Assembly: GCA_900541745.1 (NCBI GenBank)
Contig: UQLA01000001.1
Location: 124,001-188,000 of the forward strand
Length of the DNA: 64,000 bases
Reading direction: 5' to 3'
From: an uncultured Collinsella sp.
Lineage (GTDB): Bacteria; Actinomycetota; Coriobacteriia; Coriobacteriales; Coriobacteriaceae
The stretch's first letter is position 1, and the number at the start of each line of letters is the position of its first letter. The position numbers and the translations under genes were made by a program. Under the pieces are notes generated by a model. That model ran no database searches. It was not told the DNA's origin and saw nothing but the letters and a program-made list of their open reading frames with translations. Of the stretch, positions 16,908 to 25,471 are shown one piece after another.

Positions 16908-18112
16908 TACAGCCATGCCGCGTAAGCCCCCTTGTCAGAGATGGCGTAGTGACGGGCAGAGCCCTCGCCCAGCCAGCCGTTCATCTTGGCGATGAAGGTG
17001 TCGACCAGGTCGAGCGGCACGAAGGCCTGGATGGTGCCACCAAAGCCGCCACCGTGGATACGGACGGCGCCGCGGCCGTCGAGCACGTGCTCGGCCAGCG
17101 CCAGGGCATACATGGAAGGCTGCTCGGAGCCCAGCTTGGCAACGACATTCTGCAGGTACATGGCAGAGCTGGCGCCGGACTCGCGCGTCAGGACCAGGAA
17201 CTGATCGATGTCGCCGGCGTTCAGGGCAGCCCAGCGCTTGTCGACCAGGCCGTTTTCGTACCAGTAGTGAACGGCGCGCAGGCAGGCGCGGTCGCCCAGC
17301 TTGGCACGCAGCTCGGGGAGCTTGGCGTCAAAATCGGCAACATCGACCTCGCACAGGCGTGCCTTGCCAAACTCGGCGGCGACGTCTTGCATCTCGCGCG
17401 GAACGGCAGCGTAATCGTCGGTGGCGGCCACGTGGTCGGCACCAACCTTAACGAGCACGAGCGCATAGCCGTGATCCTCAAAGTTGAGTTCGAGCTTCTG
17501 GGTTTTAGGCTGAGCCTGGTCCTCAAAGTCCATGTAGGCAAGGCCGCCCAGGCACACAGCGGCCTGGTCCATCAGACCGCAGGGCTTGCCATAGTAGTTG
17601 TTCTCGGTGCGCTGGCTCATCTGGGCGAGCGCGACGGGCTCGATGGCGGGTGCGCCCCAGAGCGTCTCCATGGCGCGACCGTATGCCGCCTCGACAGCAG
17701 CAGAGCTCGAAAGGCCGCCGCCCGAGGGGACAGAGCAGGTGAAGGCGAAGTCGAAGCCCTGGGGCTCAACGCCCAGAGCAGCGATTTCGTGGGCCATGCC
17801 GCGTACGAGGCTCGCGGACGTGCCCTTCTCGGACTCCTGAACATCCAGCGTGTCGAGCGTGATCTCAAACGTGGGATAGCCCTCGTCGGCAACGCGGACC
17901 TTGTTGGTGTCGGTTGCCACGGCGATGCCGTCAACAGCGACATCGAGCGAGCCGGCGATGACGTGGCCGCCCTCGTGGTCGGTGTGGTTGCCACTGATCT
18001 CGGAGCGGCCGGGCGCGTGCACATAGAGCACCTGGCGGTCGCCGATGGGCCCAAACTCCTCCTCAAACAGCTTGGTGAGCTTGGCGAATGTCTTTTCGTC
18101 GGGGGTGGTCAT
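16907..18112 (-). CDS. galK: galactokinase
   Basis: A 401-residue GHMP kinase that phosphorylates galactose at C1 for the Leloir pathway. The galactokinase signature APGRSEISGNHTDHEGGHVIAGSLD is near residue 35-60. The GHMP ATP loop is CSVPSGGGLSSSAAVE, and the C-terminal motif is VRIHGGGFGGTIQAFVP. In the signature Ser-Glu-Ile-Ser replaces the usual R(I/V)(N/E)LIGEH wording, typical of a divergent actinobacterial or clostridial branch. ATG 18112 follows GGAAAGGACTCC. LacI operators lie just upstream. Confidence 0.92.
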   Translation of the reverse strand: MTTPDEKTFAKLTKLFEEEFGPIGDRQVLYVHAPGRSEISGNHTDHEGGHVIAGSLDVAVDGIAVATDTNKVRVADEGYPTFEITLDTLDVQESEKGTSASLVRGMAHEIAALGVEPQGFDFAFTCSVPSGGGLSSSAAVEAAYGRAMETLWGAPAIEPVALAQMSQRTENNYYGKPCGLMDQAAVCLGGLAYMDFEDQAQPKTQKLELNFEDHGYALVLVKVGADHVAATDDYAAVPREMQDVAAEFGKARLCEVDVADFDAKLPELRAKLGDRACLRAVHYWYENGLVDKRWAALNAGDIDQFLVLTRESGASSAMYLQNVVAKLGSEQPSMYALALAEHVLDGRGAVRIHGGGFGGTIQAFVPLDLVDTFIAKMNGWLGEGSARHYAISDKGAYAAWL

Positions 18113-18155
18113 CGGAGTCCTTTCCTTGGCGCGTACGGGTAAGTTTTGCGTCGTT

Positions 18156-18235
18156 ATGAGTACGTTAACAACTTGAAGCGGCATGAACCAAGTGTTCACG
18201 ATGCCGCACGTTACGGGCTATGTTAACGTACTCAT
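18156..18235. promoter_or_regulatory. inverted pair of LacI operators at galK
   Basis: ATGAGTACGTTAACAA (18156-18171) faces TGTTAACGTACTCAT (18221-18235). They are the same element in opposite orientation about 65 bp apart and differ by one base from the lacG operators (ATGAGCACGTTAACAT). Confidence 0.65.
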
Positions 18236-18284
18236 AACACAACTCTTGTCACTTTTTGAGAATCTGGTAATCGGTAGAAATTCA

Positions 18285-18300
18285 GCCGTGAACGGTATTG
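18285..18300. promoter_or_regulatory. GTGAACGGTA motif
   Basis: GCCGTGAACGGTATTG. Nearly identical to the lacA copy at 9964 (TCCGTGAACGGTATTTG). Confidence 0.4.
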
Positions 18301-18342
18301 CCGTATGGACTTATAAAGCAGAAGAGATGCGGATTGAAAAAG

Positions 18343-18358
18343 TAGAGTACGTTAACAT
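18343..18358. promoter_or_regulatory. LacI operator near the galK-linked lacI
   Basis: TAGAGTACGTTAACAT sits 93 bp upstream of the LacI start codon. It is the third operator copy in this gap, suggesting autoregulation. Confidence 0.55.
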
Positions 18359-18450
18359 GCGTCCGACGATAGCGGGCCTCGGCGCGGGCTAAACTCCTGC
18401 CCGGGCCGGCATGCACGCTATTCAGATCTCGCAAGGGTGAAGGTGATCCT

Positions 18451-19482
18451 GTGGCAAGGCGCCCGTCCAACGATACAGGTACGCGTCCGGTCTCCATGGC
18501 CGACGTCGCCCGCGCTGCTGGCGTTTCGCAGCAGACGGTTTCGCGCGTCGCCAACGGTTTGCCCAACGTTAACGAGCAGACGCGCCAGCGCGTGCAGGCC
18601 GCTATGCAAGAGCTCGGCTTTCGCCCGAGTTATGCCGGTCGCTCGCTGCGCGACGGCCGTTACCATTCGGTCGGCCTGTGCGTCAACGATGTCACCAAGT
18701 TTGGCAACCTCTCAATGATCGACGGCATCGCCAGCGCTGCTCGCGAGCATAATTGCGCTATCACGCTGGTCGAGATGTCCAAGACCGAGGAGTTTTCGCT
18801 TGCCGAGGCCACGCGTCGTATGGCCGCATTGCCGGTGGACGGCATCATCATCGGCATGAGCCGCATGGCGCCCGATTTTGAGACGTTTGATCCACTGCCG
18901 GGCATTGGCACGGTCATCGTTACCATGTACGCGCACCCGCGGGTGACCACGGTCGACTCCGATCATTACGGCTGCTCGCTATTGCTTATGGATCACCTGT
19001 TTGAGCTGGGGCACGAGCAGATTCGTTATATTGGCGGCCCGTCGTTCTCGGTCGACGAACAATTTCGTCGCGCCGGTTGGCAGGATGCACTCGAGCGTAA
19101 ACACATCGAGCCGGCAGAGCCGCTCGAGGGCGACTGGTCTGCCAACAGCGGCTACGAGGCCGGCAGGTACCTGGCCGAGCACGATCGCATCATGACGGCG
19201 ATTTACGCGGCAAACGACCAGATGGCAAACGGCGCAATTGCGGCGCTGCGCGATAGCGGCCTGCGTGTGCCCGAGGACGTGAGCGTGGTGGGCGTCGACG
19301 ATTCGCTCGATGATTTTGTGGCACACAACGAGCTCACGACCGTGCGATTCGATCTACATCAGCGCGGACGCGAGGTATTCGAGCATGCGGTTCCCGAGGC
19401 GGGTACGGCGGGCAAAACCGTTGCCATCCGTATTCCCGGCCAGCTCATTATTCGACATAGCACGGCGATACTGCGCGCATAG
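18451..19482 (+). CDS. LacI-family transcriptional repressor (galK locus)
   Basis: A 343-residue repressor. The helix-turn-helix is MADVARAAGVSQQTVSRVANG, the hinge MQELGFRPSYAGRSLRDG, and the effector domain contains VSVVGVDDSLDDFVAHNELTT. It starts with GTG at 18451, preceded by GAAGGTGATCC. It is divergent from galKT. Its operators are nearly those of the lacG-linked LacI, so the two repressors probably bind overlapping sets of sites and link lactose and galactose genes (inferred). Confidence 0.87.
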   Translation: MARRPSNDTGTRPVSMADVARAAGVSQQTVSRVANGLPNVNEQTRQRVQAAMQELGFRPSYAGRSLRDGRYHSVGLCVNDVTKFGNLSMIDGIASAAREHNCAITLVEMSKTEEFSLAEATRRMAALPVDGIIIGMSRMAPDFETFDPLPGIGTVIVTMYAHPRVTTVDSDHYGCSLLLMDHLFELGHEQIRYIGGPSFSVDEQFRRAGWQDALERKHIEPAEPLEGDWSANSGYEAGRYLAEHDRIMTAIYAANDQMANGAIAALRDSGLRVPEDVSVVGVDDSLDDFVAHNELTTVRFDLHQRGREVFEHAVPEAGTAGKTVAIRIPGQLIIRHSTAILRA

Positions 19483-19611
19483 TTTGTGCAGGTCAACGGC
19501 GGTATATTCCGCCTCAATAACAATCGATAAGGATGCTGGCGGATAGCCGTGGCTATGCAGCCGAGTGTTATGATAGACGGGTTCTTTTGTCTATCTAGGA
19601 GGCTTTGCCTG

Positions 19612-20772
19612 ATGGAGATCACCAAGGATATCCGCTACATCGGTGTCGACGATCACGACATTGACCTGTTCGAGGGCCAGTACGACGTGTCCGAGAACGG
19701 TATGGCATACAACAGCTACGTTATCTTGGGCGATAAAATCGCTGTCGCCGATTCGGTCGACGCTGGCTTTGTCGACGAGTGGCTCGGCAACCTCGAGGCC
19801 GTGCTCGATGCCCGTACGCCCGACTACCTGGTCGTCCATCACATGGAGCCCGATCACTCCGCCGGTATCGCTGCCTTTATGGAGCGCTATCCCCAGGCGC
19901 AGATCGTGGCCAGCATGGGTGCTTTCCGCATGATGGTCAACTACTTTGGCACCGACTTCCCCGAGCGCAAAATGGTCGTCAAAGAGGGCGATGTGCTCGA
20001 TCTGGGCGGCCACAGCCTGACCTTTATCGGCGCCCCCAACGTTCACTGGCCCGAGGTGATTTTCTCCTACGAGTCCACCGACAAGGTGCTCTTTAGTGCC
20101 GACGGCTTTGGCAAGTTCGGCGCCAACGACATCGAGGATCCGGAAGGGTGGGCCTGCGAGGCTCGCCGTTACTACTTTGGCATCGTCGGTAAGTTCGGCA
20201 AGTTCGTGCAGGCCGTCCTCAAGAAGGCCGCCGATCTGGACATCCAGATCATCTGCCCGCTCCACGGCCCCGTGCTGACCGAGAACCTGGGCTACTACCT
20301 CGACACCTATAACACCTGGTCGAGCTATCAGCCCGAGGACGAGGGCATCACGATCGCCTATGCGAGCGTGTATGGCCATCTGAAGGCTGCCGTCGAGGAG
20401 CTCGCATCTGCGCTCGAGGCTCGCGGCCAGAAGGTCTCCGTCTTTGACCTGGCTCGCGACGACATGGCCGAGGCCGTTGAGGATGCGTTCCGCTACGACC
20501 GTCTGGTGCTCGCCTCCATTACCTATCAGGGCGAGATCTTCCCGTGCATGAGCACCTTTATCCACACGCTCGCCGAGCATGCCTACCAGAACCGCACCGT
20601 AGCGCTTGTCGAGTCCGGTTCCTGGGCGCCCGCAGCTGCCAAGGTTATGACCAAGGAGTTCGAGGGCATGAAGGACATCACCCTGACGCAGAACAAGGTG
20701 ACTGTGCTGGGCTCGCTCAACGACGCCTCGCGCGCCCAGATCGAGGCCCTCGCCGACGAGCTCTCCAAGTAG
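19612..20772 (+). CDS. class A flavodiiron protein (FprA-type O2/NO reductase)
   Basis: A 386-residue cytoplasmic enzyme that reduces oxygen, and possibly nitric oxide, to protect anaerobic metabolism. The metallo-beta-lactamase-like part carries the di-iron ligands HHMEPDH (His77, Glu79, Asp81, His82), then VHWPEV, SADGFGKFG and CPLHGPVL. A flavodoxin domain fills about 250-386 (ITIAYASVYGHLKAAVEEL). No rubredoxin or flavin reductase domain is attached. An AGGAGG ribosome-binding site supports ATG 19612. It stands as a single gene between terminators and is not linked in function to the neighbouring sugar genes. Confidence 0.92.
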   Translation: MEITKDIRYIGVDDHDIDLFEGQYDVSENGMAYNSYVILGDKIAVADSVDAGFVDEWLGNLEAVLDARTPDYLVVHHMEPDHSAGIAAFMERYPQAQIVASMGAFRMMVNYFGTDFPERKMVVKEGDVLDLGGHSLTFIGAPNVHWPEVIFSYESTDKVLFSADGFGKFGANDIEDPEGWACEARRYYFGIVGKFGKFVQAVLKKAADLDIQIICPLHGPVLTENLGYYLDTYNTWSSYQPEDEGITIAYASVYGHLKAAVEELASALEARGQKVSVFDLARDDMAEAVEDAFRYDRLVLASITYQGEIFPCMSTFIHTLAEHAYQNRTVALVESGSWAPAAAKVMTKEFEGMKDITLTQNKVTVLGSLNDASRAQIEALADELSK

Positions 20773-20804
20773 CGACACGTTCACTTTTGACGCTCAACCA
20801 TCAC

Positions 20805-20844
20805 AACCACCACAAAGGGGACAGGCACCTTTGTGGTGGTTTTT
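20805..20844. terminator. bidirectional terminator
   Basis: ACCACCACAAAGG pairs with CCTTTGTGGTGGT, with A-run and T-run flanks. It lies between the convergent flavodiiron and DeoR genes and serves both strands. Confidence 0.85.
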
Positions 20845-20846
20845 GT

Positions 20847-21650
20847 TTAAGCGCCGGCGATGATGAGGGCTGGACGTGCGCTGTCGGCGATCTCGGCGAT
20901 TGAGGTGGCGACGGCATGATCGGGGTCACGGTCCATCACGATGGCGTCGACATCGGTCAGCTCGGCAAAGCGGTACATGCCGCGTCCGTTAACCTTGCTG
21001 GCGTCCATGAGGGCGACGCTTTGATGGGCCGCGGCGATCATAGCCGTTTTGGTCTCGGCCATCTGGGGAAAGTCGGTCGTAAAGCCGCAGCTGGAGACAA
21101 AGGCGCCGGGGCACATGACGGCCAGATCGGCATGGACCATTTGAAGCGCCTGCATGGTGAGCGGTCCGTACAAATAACGATGGCCTTTGCGCAGCGCCCC
21201 GCCCAGCATGACGACATCGACCGAGGGCATGCTCTCGTCGATGTAATCGGCAATGGTAATGTCTGCCGTGATGACGGTGATACCGTCGCGCTGATCGAGG
21301 AGCCGGACGAACTCGAGCGCCGTGGTGCCCGAGTCGACGAGCAGCGTGTCGCCGTCATTGACGAGCTCGATGGCGCTTTGTGCGATGGCCTGCTTGGCGG
21401 CGACGTTGACATTGATGCGGCGATCCTGCGTGGAGACAGTCAGGCGCTTGTGAAGCGATACGGCACCACCATGTGTGCGGCGCAGTTTGCCTGCTTCGGC
21501 GAGCGCGTCCAGGTCGGCGCGGGCGGTGACGGAGGACACGCCAAAGGTCTGGGCGATTTCTGCTACCTGCACCGAGGCGTTATGATCGAGCATTTCCATA
21601 ATGGCGGTACGGCGTTCGTCGGCAAAAGCACGGTTGGTGGCTTGGGCCAT
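20847..21650 (-). CDS. DeoR-family transcriptional regulator
   Basis: A 267-residue sugar-phosphate-responsive regulator. The N-terminal winged HTH is RRTAIMEMLDHNASVQVAEIAQTFGVSSVTARADL, followed by the GKLRRTHGGAV signature. The DeoR sugar-phosphate domain has LLVDSGTTALEFVRLL. It is divergent from the tagatose-type aldolase, so it is a candidate LacR-like regulator of the tagatose-6-phosphate genes; this is inference. AT-rich T/C-run sequences in the gap upstream may hold its operators. Confidence 0.85.
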   Translation of the reverse strand: MAQATNRAFADERRTAIMEMLDHNASVQVAEIAQTFGVSSVTARADLDALAEAGKLRRTHGGAVSLHKRLTVSTQDRRINVNVAAKQAIAQSAIELVNDGDTLLVDSGTTALEFVRLLDQRDGITVITADITIADYIDESMPSVDVVMLGGALRKGHRYLYGPLTMQALQMVHADLAVMCPGAFVSSCGFTTDFPQMAETKTAMIAAAHQSVALMDASKVNGRGMYRFAELTDVDAIVMDRDPDHAVATSIAEIADSARPALIIAGA

Positions 21651-21983
21651 GCTGCTCCATTCTCGGCTAAATTTGCAGGAATTGTGTTGACTCTATTTTC
21701 GTTCATTTTCTTTTTGAGTAAGAAAACACCTTTCGATTACTTATCTTTTCTATAAAAGAAAGACGCTGAACGCACAAAATTCAATATCGAACACGCCCAC
21801 TCGGCTCCAATTCCTTCCGTTTACTTTTCAAAAACGACGGTATTGACCTGCATGGGCTCAATATCTCGCACGTGCAAAGCCGCTGAATTTCATACAATGA
21901 GCGCAGCAAAACGCAAGGTAAAACGCCTTGTGAACAACTACGCCCGATGTCCAGATGCGGGCGAGGGAGAGGAGCAAACGCTC
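21651..21983. promoter_or_regulatory. divergent control region, deoR / aldolase
   Basis: A strongly AT-rich stretch (about 21680-21790) contains TTCGTTCATTTTC, TTTTTGAGTAAGAAAAC and TATAAAAGAAAG, which fit promoters and DeoR-type sites. No gene-like frame is seen, although the aldolase frame stays open upstream to 21843. Confidence 0.4.
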
Positions 21984-22841
21984 ATGGCACTTGTTACCAC
22001 CGAAAAGATGCTCAAGGACGCTCAGGCCGGCCACTACGCCGTCGGCGCATTCAACGTCGAGAACCTCGAGTTTGTTATGGCCGTTCTGGCCGCTGCCGAG
22101 GAGACCAAGTCCCCCGTCATCATGCAGACCACCCCGGGCACCATCAAGACCGCTGGTCTGGACTACTTCTACGGCATGGTCAAGGCTGCCGCCGAGCGCG
22201 CTTCCGTGCCCGTCGCTCTGCACCTCGATCACGGCGATGGCTATGACCGCTGCATGCAGGCTTTCCGCACGGGCTATACCTCTGTCATGATCGACGGTTC
22301 GCACGAGTCCTTCGAGGACAACATCGCCCTGACCAAGTCCGTCGCCGACGCTGGCCGCGCCATGGGCGTGCCCGTCGAGGCCGAGCTCGGCAAGGTTGGC
22401 GGCAAGGAGGACGACGGTCCCGCGGTTGAGGGCGAGAGCCCCTACACCGATCCTGCCGAGGCCAAGGAGTTCGTCGAGCGCACCGGCTGCACCTCCCTCG
22501 CAATTGGCGTTGGCACCAGCCACGGTGTGTACACGAGCGATCCGCACATCGAGCAGTCCGTGGTCAAGGCCATCCGCGACGCCGTCGACGTGCCGCTGGT
22601 TCTGCACGGCACCTCTGGTGTGCCCGATGAGCAGGTTGCCGAGGCTGTGAAGAACGGCATCTGCAAGGTCAACTACGCCACCGAGCTGCGTCAGGCCTAC
22701 ACTAAGGGCTTCATGGCCTACATGGCCGAGAACCCCGCCTGCTTCGATCCCAAGAAGCCGGCCAAGGAGGGCATGCGTGAGATCACCGAGCTGGTTAAGA
22801 TCCGCATGACCAACCTCAACTCTGTGGGCAAAGCAGAGTAA
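21984..22841 (+). CDS. class II aldolase (tagatose-1,6-bisphosphate / fructose-bisphosphate type)
   Basis: A 285-residue zinc aldolase of the GatY/KbaY/FbaA family. It has NVENLEFVMAVLAAAEETKSPV at the start, the zinc-binding VALHLDHGDGYD, and later VEAELGKVGGKEDD and LVLHGTSGVPDEQ. It would split tagatose-1,6-bisphosphate (or fructose-1,6-bisphosphate) into dihydroxyacetone phosphate and glyceraldehyde-3-phosphate, completing the pathway in place of a class I LacD, of which there is none here. ATG 21984 follows GAGAGGAG; the longer frame from 21843 lacks a ribosome-binding site. Exact substrate preference is not decidable from sequence. Confidence 0.88.
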   Translation: MALVTTEKMLKDAQAGHYAVGAFNVENLEFVMAVLAAAEETKSPVIMQTTPGTIKTAGLDYFYGMVKAAAERASVPVALHLDHGDGYDRCMQAFRTGYTSVMIDGSHESFEDNIALTKSVADAGRAMGVPVEAELGKVGGKEDDGPAVEGESPYTDPAEAKEFVERTGCTSLAIGVGTSHGVYTSDPHIEQSVVKAIRDAVDVPLVLHGTSGVPDEQVAEAVKNGICKVNYATELRQAYTKGFMAYMAENPACFDPKKPAKEGMREITELVKIRMTNLNSVGKAE

Positions 22842-22871
22842 CAGCAAGGGTACTCCGACTCGCTACATATC

Positions 22872-22999
22872 CCGGGGAGGGACGAGGGCTTAGTTCCCCA
22901 ATCGTCCTCGGGCATGCAAAAAGCCTCGCCGCGCACTTCGTGCGGCGAGGCTTTTTGCCCCCTGCGGAAAGATCGGGGAACTAAGCCCTCGTCCCTCCC
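22872..22999. repeat. nested palindrome with terminator core, family B (copy 1)
   Basis: The outer perfect 25-bp arms begin GGGAGGGACGAGGGC (from 22876) and end with its mirror at 22999. They enclose a terminator hairpin GCAAAAAGCCTCGCCGC and its mirror (22916-22958). Conserved GTCCTCGG-CATGC and CTGCGGAAA flank the core. A second copy with different arm sequence follows the pfl genes at 56980. Confidence 0.7.
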
Positions 23000-23547
23000 A
23001 GGTTGATCTACTCGAGATCGTCGCCCTTGTGGCGTTAGAGCGGAAATGGGTGGGGCGTTAGGGCTGCTTTGTTGATGAGGGGATTAGTATGCCCTGGCTT
23101 GGTTGGGGAATGACTTGTTTAGGGATGATTGGAGCTTTTCGAACGATGCTCGCAAGTTGTGGCTCTGGTCGGTTGAGCGTTTGGCTTTTGTGGTGGGGGA
23201 GTCGAGGAGGCCGTTTCTCTGTGTCGGGGGGAAGGAGAAAAGGTCTGCATGTTTTAGGGATGGCTGCTGTGCTGCGTCATTGGAAGAATGCATGCTTATG
23301 CGGCCTCCTCGATGTCCACCAAAAGGTTACGCACGGGGTGTGCTGCTAGGTCTCGTGCGTTGGCAGTATTATGCCGCGGCTGCTGCAAAGAAGCGCTAAA
23401 GAAAGGCTTAACCTGGTTTGGTGTTACGATGAAACCGCAGGTCAAAGCCATCGAGTAACACTCTTGAAAGGTTTTGAACTTAAGGGCTTTCTAAGGTTTG
23501 TGGTGCGGATGTGGCGCGGACGTGCGGGGCGTGTGGACGGCTCGTTC
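23000..23547. other. intergenic stretch without a convincing gene
   Basis: About 550 bp between the aldolase terminator and the NUDIX-Vsr gene. Frames of 70-98 codons exist on both strands (for example plus 23103-23399), but codon use is unlike the neighbours, with many AGG, TTG and TGT codons. No good ribosome-binding site or known motif is seen. It may be a decayed gene or a repeat-derived sequence. Confidence 0.4.
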
Positions 23548-24537
23548 CTAGCGCTGCGGCTCTGCGGCCCGCACCTGCTCGATGACCTTTTCCATGGTGG
23601 CGTCGATGCGGTCTTTTTTGAGCTCACATTCCCAGACGGTGATGGGCGTCCAGCCCATTTGGGTAAGTGCGTTGATGGCTGCTCGGTCGCGCTCGACGTT
23701 GCGTCGAAACTTTGCCTCCCAAAACTCAACGTTGCGCTTGGGCTGGCTTGGATTGCACTTAGGGCAGCGATGCCAAAAGCAGCCGTTGACGAAGATGGCG
23801 ATCTTGCGCCCGGGGAAGGCGATGTCGGGCTTGCCGGGTACCTTCCATTCCAAACGATAGCCCGTAAGGCCCGCGGCCCGCAGGCGCTGTCGTACGAGCA
23901 GCTCGGGCTTGGTGTTGGCGCGCTTGTTGCCCTTCATGGACTTTTTGATGGCGGCGCGACGGCGCACGAGCTCACGCTCGTCAGCGGAAAGGTCCGAGGT
24001 ATCGATGCCGTCGAGCAGACCGGGTTTGGGGCGTTTTTTGCTACGGCGCTTAGGTGCGCGCTTGGGCTTGGTGGCGGGCTCGTCGGTCGTGGTGGCCTCG
24101 GCGTCGTTGGCAGTGCCGTTGGCCTCAAGCCGATCTTCCCTCAACTCAATCAGAGCATCGATAAGCCCCTTGTCGGCGGGCATCCACTCAACGGTGGCAA
24201 GCGAGGTACGCGGAATCCAACGGATATCGAGCTGGCGGTCGTGCTTCTGCGGCTCATCGGATTCATCGGCCAGCGAGCAGTAGTAGCACTCCATGGAGAG
24301 ATGGAAATCGGGGTAGTCGTACTCAACGGTATAGAAATCGCGCAGGTTCGTGACTTTTACCTGCAGCTCTTCCATGAGCTCGCGGCGTACGGCGTCTTCG
24401 GGCGACTCGCCGCGCATGAGCTTGCCACCGGGGAACTCCCAAAGTCCCTGCATGTTGCCATAGCCGCGCTGCACGGCAAGTAACTCATCGGATCCTTCCT
24501 TGCGAATGATCCCAGCGGCAACATGAACAGTCTTCAA
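23548..24537 (-). CDS. NUDIX hydrolase fused to Vsr-type endonuclease
   Basis: A 329-residue two-domain protein. Residues 1-130 are a MutT-like NUDIX hydrolase with the box GGKLMRGESPEDAVRRELMEEL (about 37-58, written with one split), expected to clean oxidised nucleotides. Residues 158-173 form a basic linker (KPKRAPKRRSKKRPK). Residues 190-329 are a very-short-patch-repair endonuclease with TKPELLVRQRLRAAG, GKPDIAFP (Asp238), NGCFWHRCPKC and RNVERDRAAINAL. Asn251 stands where E. coli Vsr has His64, as in other Vsr-like proteins. The likely start is TTG 24537, with AGAGGA upstream; the frame continues further but overlaps the divergent ABC gene. No cytosine methyltransferase is nearby. Confidence 0.82.
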   Translation of the reverse strand: MKTVHVAAGIIRKEGSDELLAVQRGYGNMQGLWEFPGGKLMRGESPEDAVRRELMEELQVKVTNLRDFYTVEYDYPDFHLSMECYYCSLADESDEPQKHDRQLDIRWIPRTSLATVEWMPADKGLIDALIELREDRLEANGTANDAEATTTDEPATKPKRAPKRRSKKRPKPGLLDGIDTSDLSADERELVRRRAAIKKSMKGNKRANTKPELLVRQRLRAAGLTGYRLEWKVPGKPDIAFPGRKIAIFVNGCFWHRCPKCNPSQPKRNVEFWEAKFRRNVERDRAAINALTQMGWTPITVWECELKKDRIDATMEKVIEQVRAAEPQR

Positions 24538-24685
24538 CAGGAGTCCTCTCTCAACATCAACACGTGGCAGGGTAGCTATCCGTACCTTACACAACGGTAA
24601 GGCAAGCGTAAGCCATATCGATGGTAGCCGACTCGTCTTCTTGCGACTATAGATGCCGTAGACTAATTGCAAGAAAGGACTCGGT

Positions 24686-25471
24686 ATGCAAACCACGCAC
24701 ATGGCGACCCCGGTATTGGAGGTCGCGCATCTCGAAAAGGTATATGGAGCGCTGGGCAACGTGACCCGTGCGCTCAACGACGTCAGCTTTACCGTCAACC
24801 GCGGCGAATTTGTTGGCATCATGGGCGCTTCGGGTTCGGGCAAGTCGACGTTGCTCAACTGCGTGTCGACCATCGATAGCGCCACGAGCGGCACCATTCG
24901 CATCAACGGGCAGGACGTTACGCGCATGAAGCAGGCCAAGCTTTCGCAGTTCCGCCGCGAGGAGCTCGGCTTTATCTTCCAGGACTCCAACCTGCTCGAT
25001 ACGCTCACGGCACGCGAGAACATCGCCCTGCCGCTCACCATCGCCCGCACAAACTCGGCAGAGATCTCGACCTGCGTGCAAGATGTGGCAGCGCGCCTGT
25101 CCATCAGTCAGGTGCTCGACAAGTATCCCTACCAGATGTCCGGCGGTCAGCAGCAGCGCGTTGCCGCGGCCCGCGCGCTCGTCACCGACCCCACCATGAT
25201 CATGGCCGACGAGCCCACCGGCGCCCTCGATTCCAAGAGCGCTCGCCTGCTGCTCGAGAGCCTGGAGGCCCTTAACCGCCGCCTACGCGCCACGGTGCTC
25301 ATGGTCACGCACGACAGCTTTGCCGCCAGCTACACGAGCCGTGTGCTGTTTATTCGCGACGGCAAGATCTTTACCGAGCTGCGCCGCGGCGACACCGAAC
25401 GCCGAGAGTTCTTCGACCGCATTATGGAGGTCGTTGCCATGATGGGCGGTGAGGGCTCCGATGCTCTGTAA
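24686..25471 (+). CDS. ABC transporter ATPase (BceA-like)
   Basis: A 261-residue ATPase of the antimicrobial-peptide/MacB class. Walker A is GASGSGKSTLL, the signature YQMSGGQQQRVAAARAL, and Walker B MIMADEPTGALD with a later H-loop VTHD. It pairs with the FtsX-like permease whose start at 25461 overlaps its last codons, so the two are translated together. BceAB-like pairs usually export or sense peptide antibiotics, often with a sensor kinase; none is adjacent here. AAAGGA precedes the ATG. Confidence 0.9.
   Translation: MQTTHMATPVLEVAHLEKVYGALGNVTRALNDVSFTVNRGEFVGIMGASGSGKSTLLNCVSTIDSATSGTIRINGQDVTRMKQAKLSQFRREELGFIFQDSNLLDTLTARENIALPLTIARTNSAEISTCVQDVAARLSISQVLDKYPYQMSGGQQQRVAAARALVTDPTMIMADEPTGALDSKSARLLLESLEALNRRLRATVLMVTHDSFAASYTSRVLFIRDGKIFTELRRGDTERREFFDRIMEVVAMMGGEGSDAL

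Larger units (their letters stand above)
18113..18450. promoter_or_regulatory. divergent control region, galK / lacI
   Basis: The 338-bp gap holds three operators (18156, 18221 inverted, 18343) and a GTGAACGGTA motif at 18285. No gene is seen. Confidence 0.6.

Noticed and set aside
23103..23399. A 98-codon plus-strand frame and a 69-codon minus-strand frame in the gap before the NUDIX-Vsr gene.
   Set aside because: Codon use is unlike the neighbouring genes, ribosome-binding sites are poor and no motif is recognised. I describe the stretch but do not call a gene.
24538..25104. N-terminal extension of the NUDIX-Vsr frame up to 25104.
   Set aside because: It overlaps the divergent ABC ATPase gene, has Ser/Arg-rich low-complexity sequence, and the NUDIX domain begins only after the TTG at 24537, which has an AGAGGA upstream.
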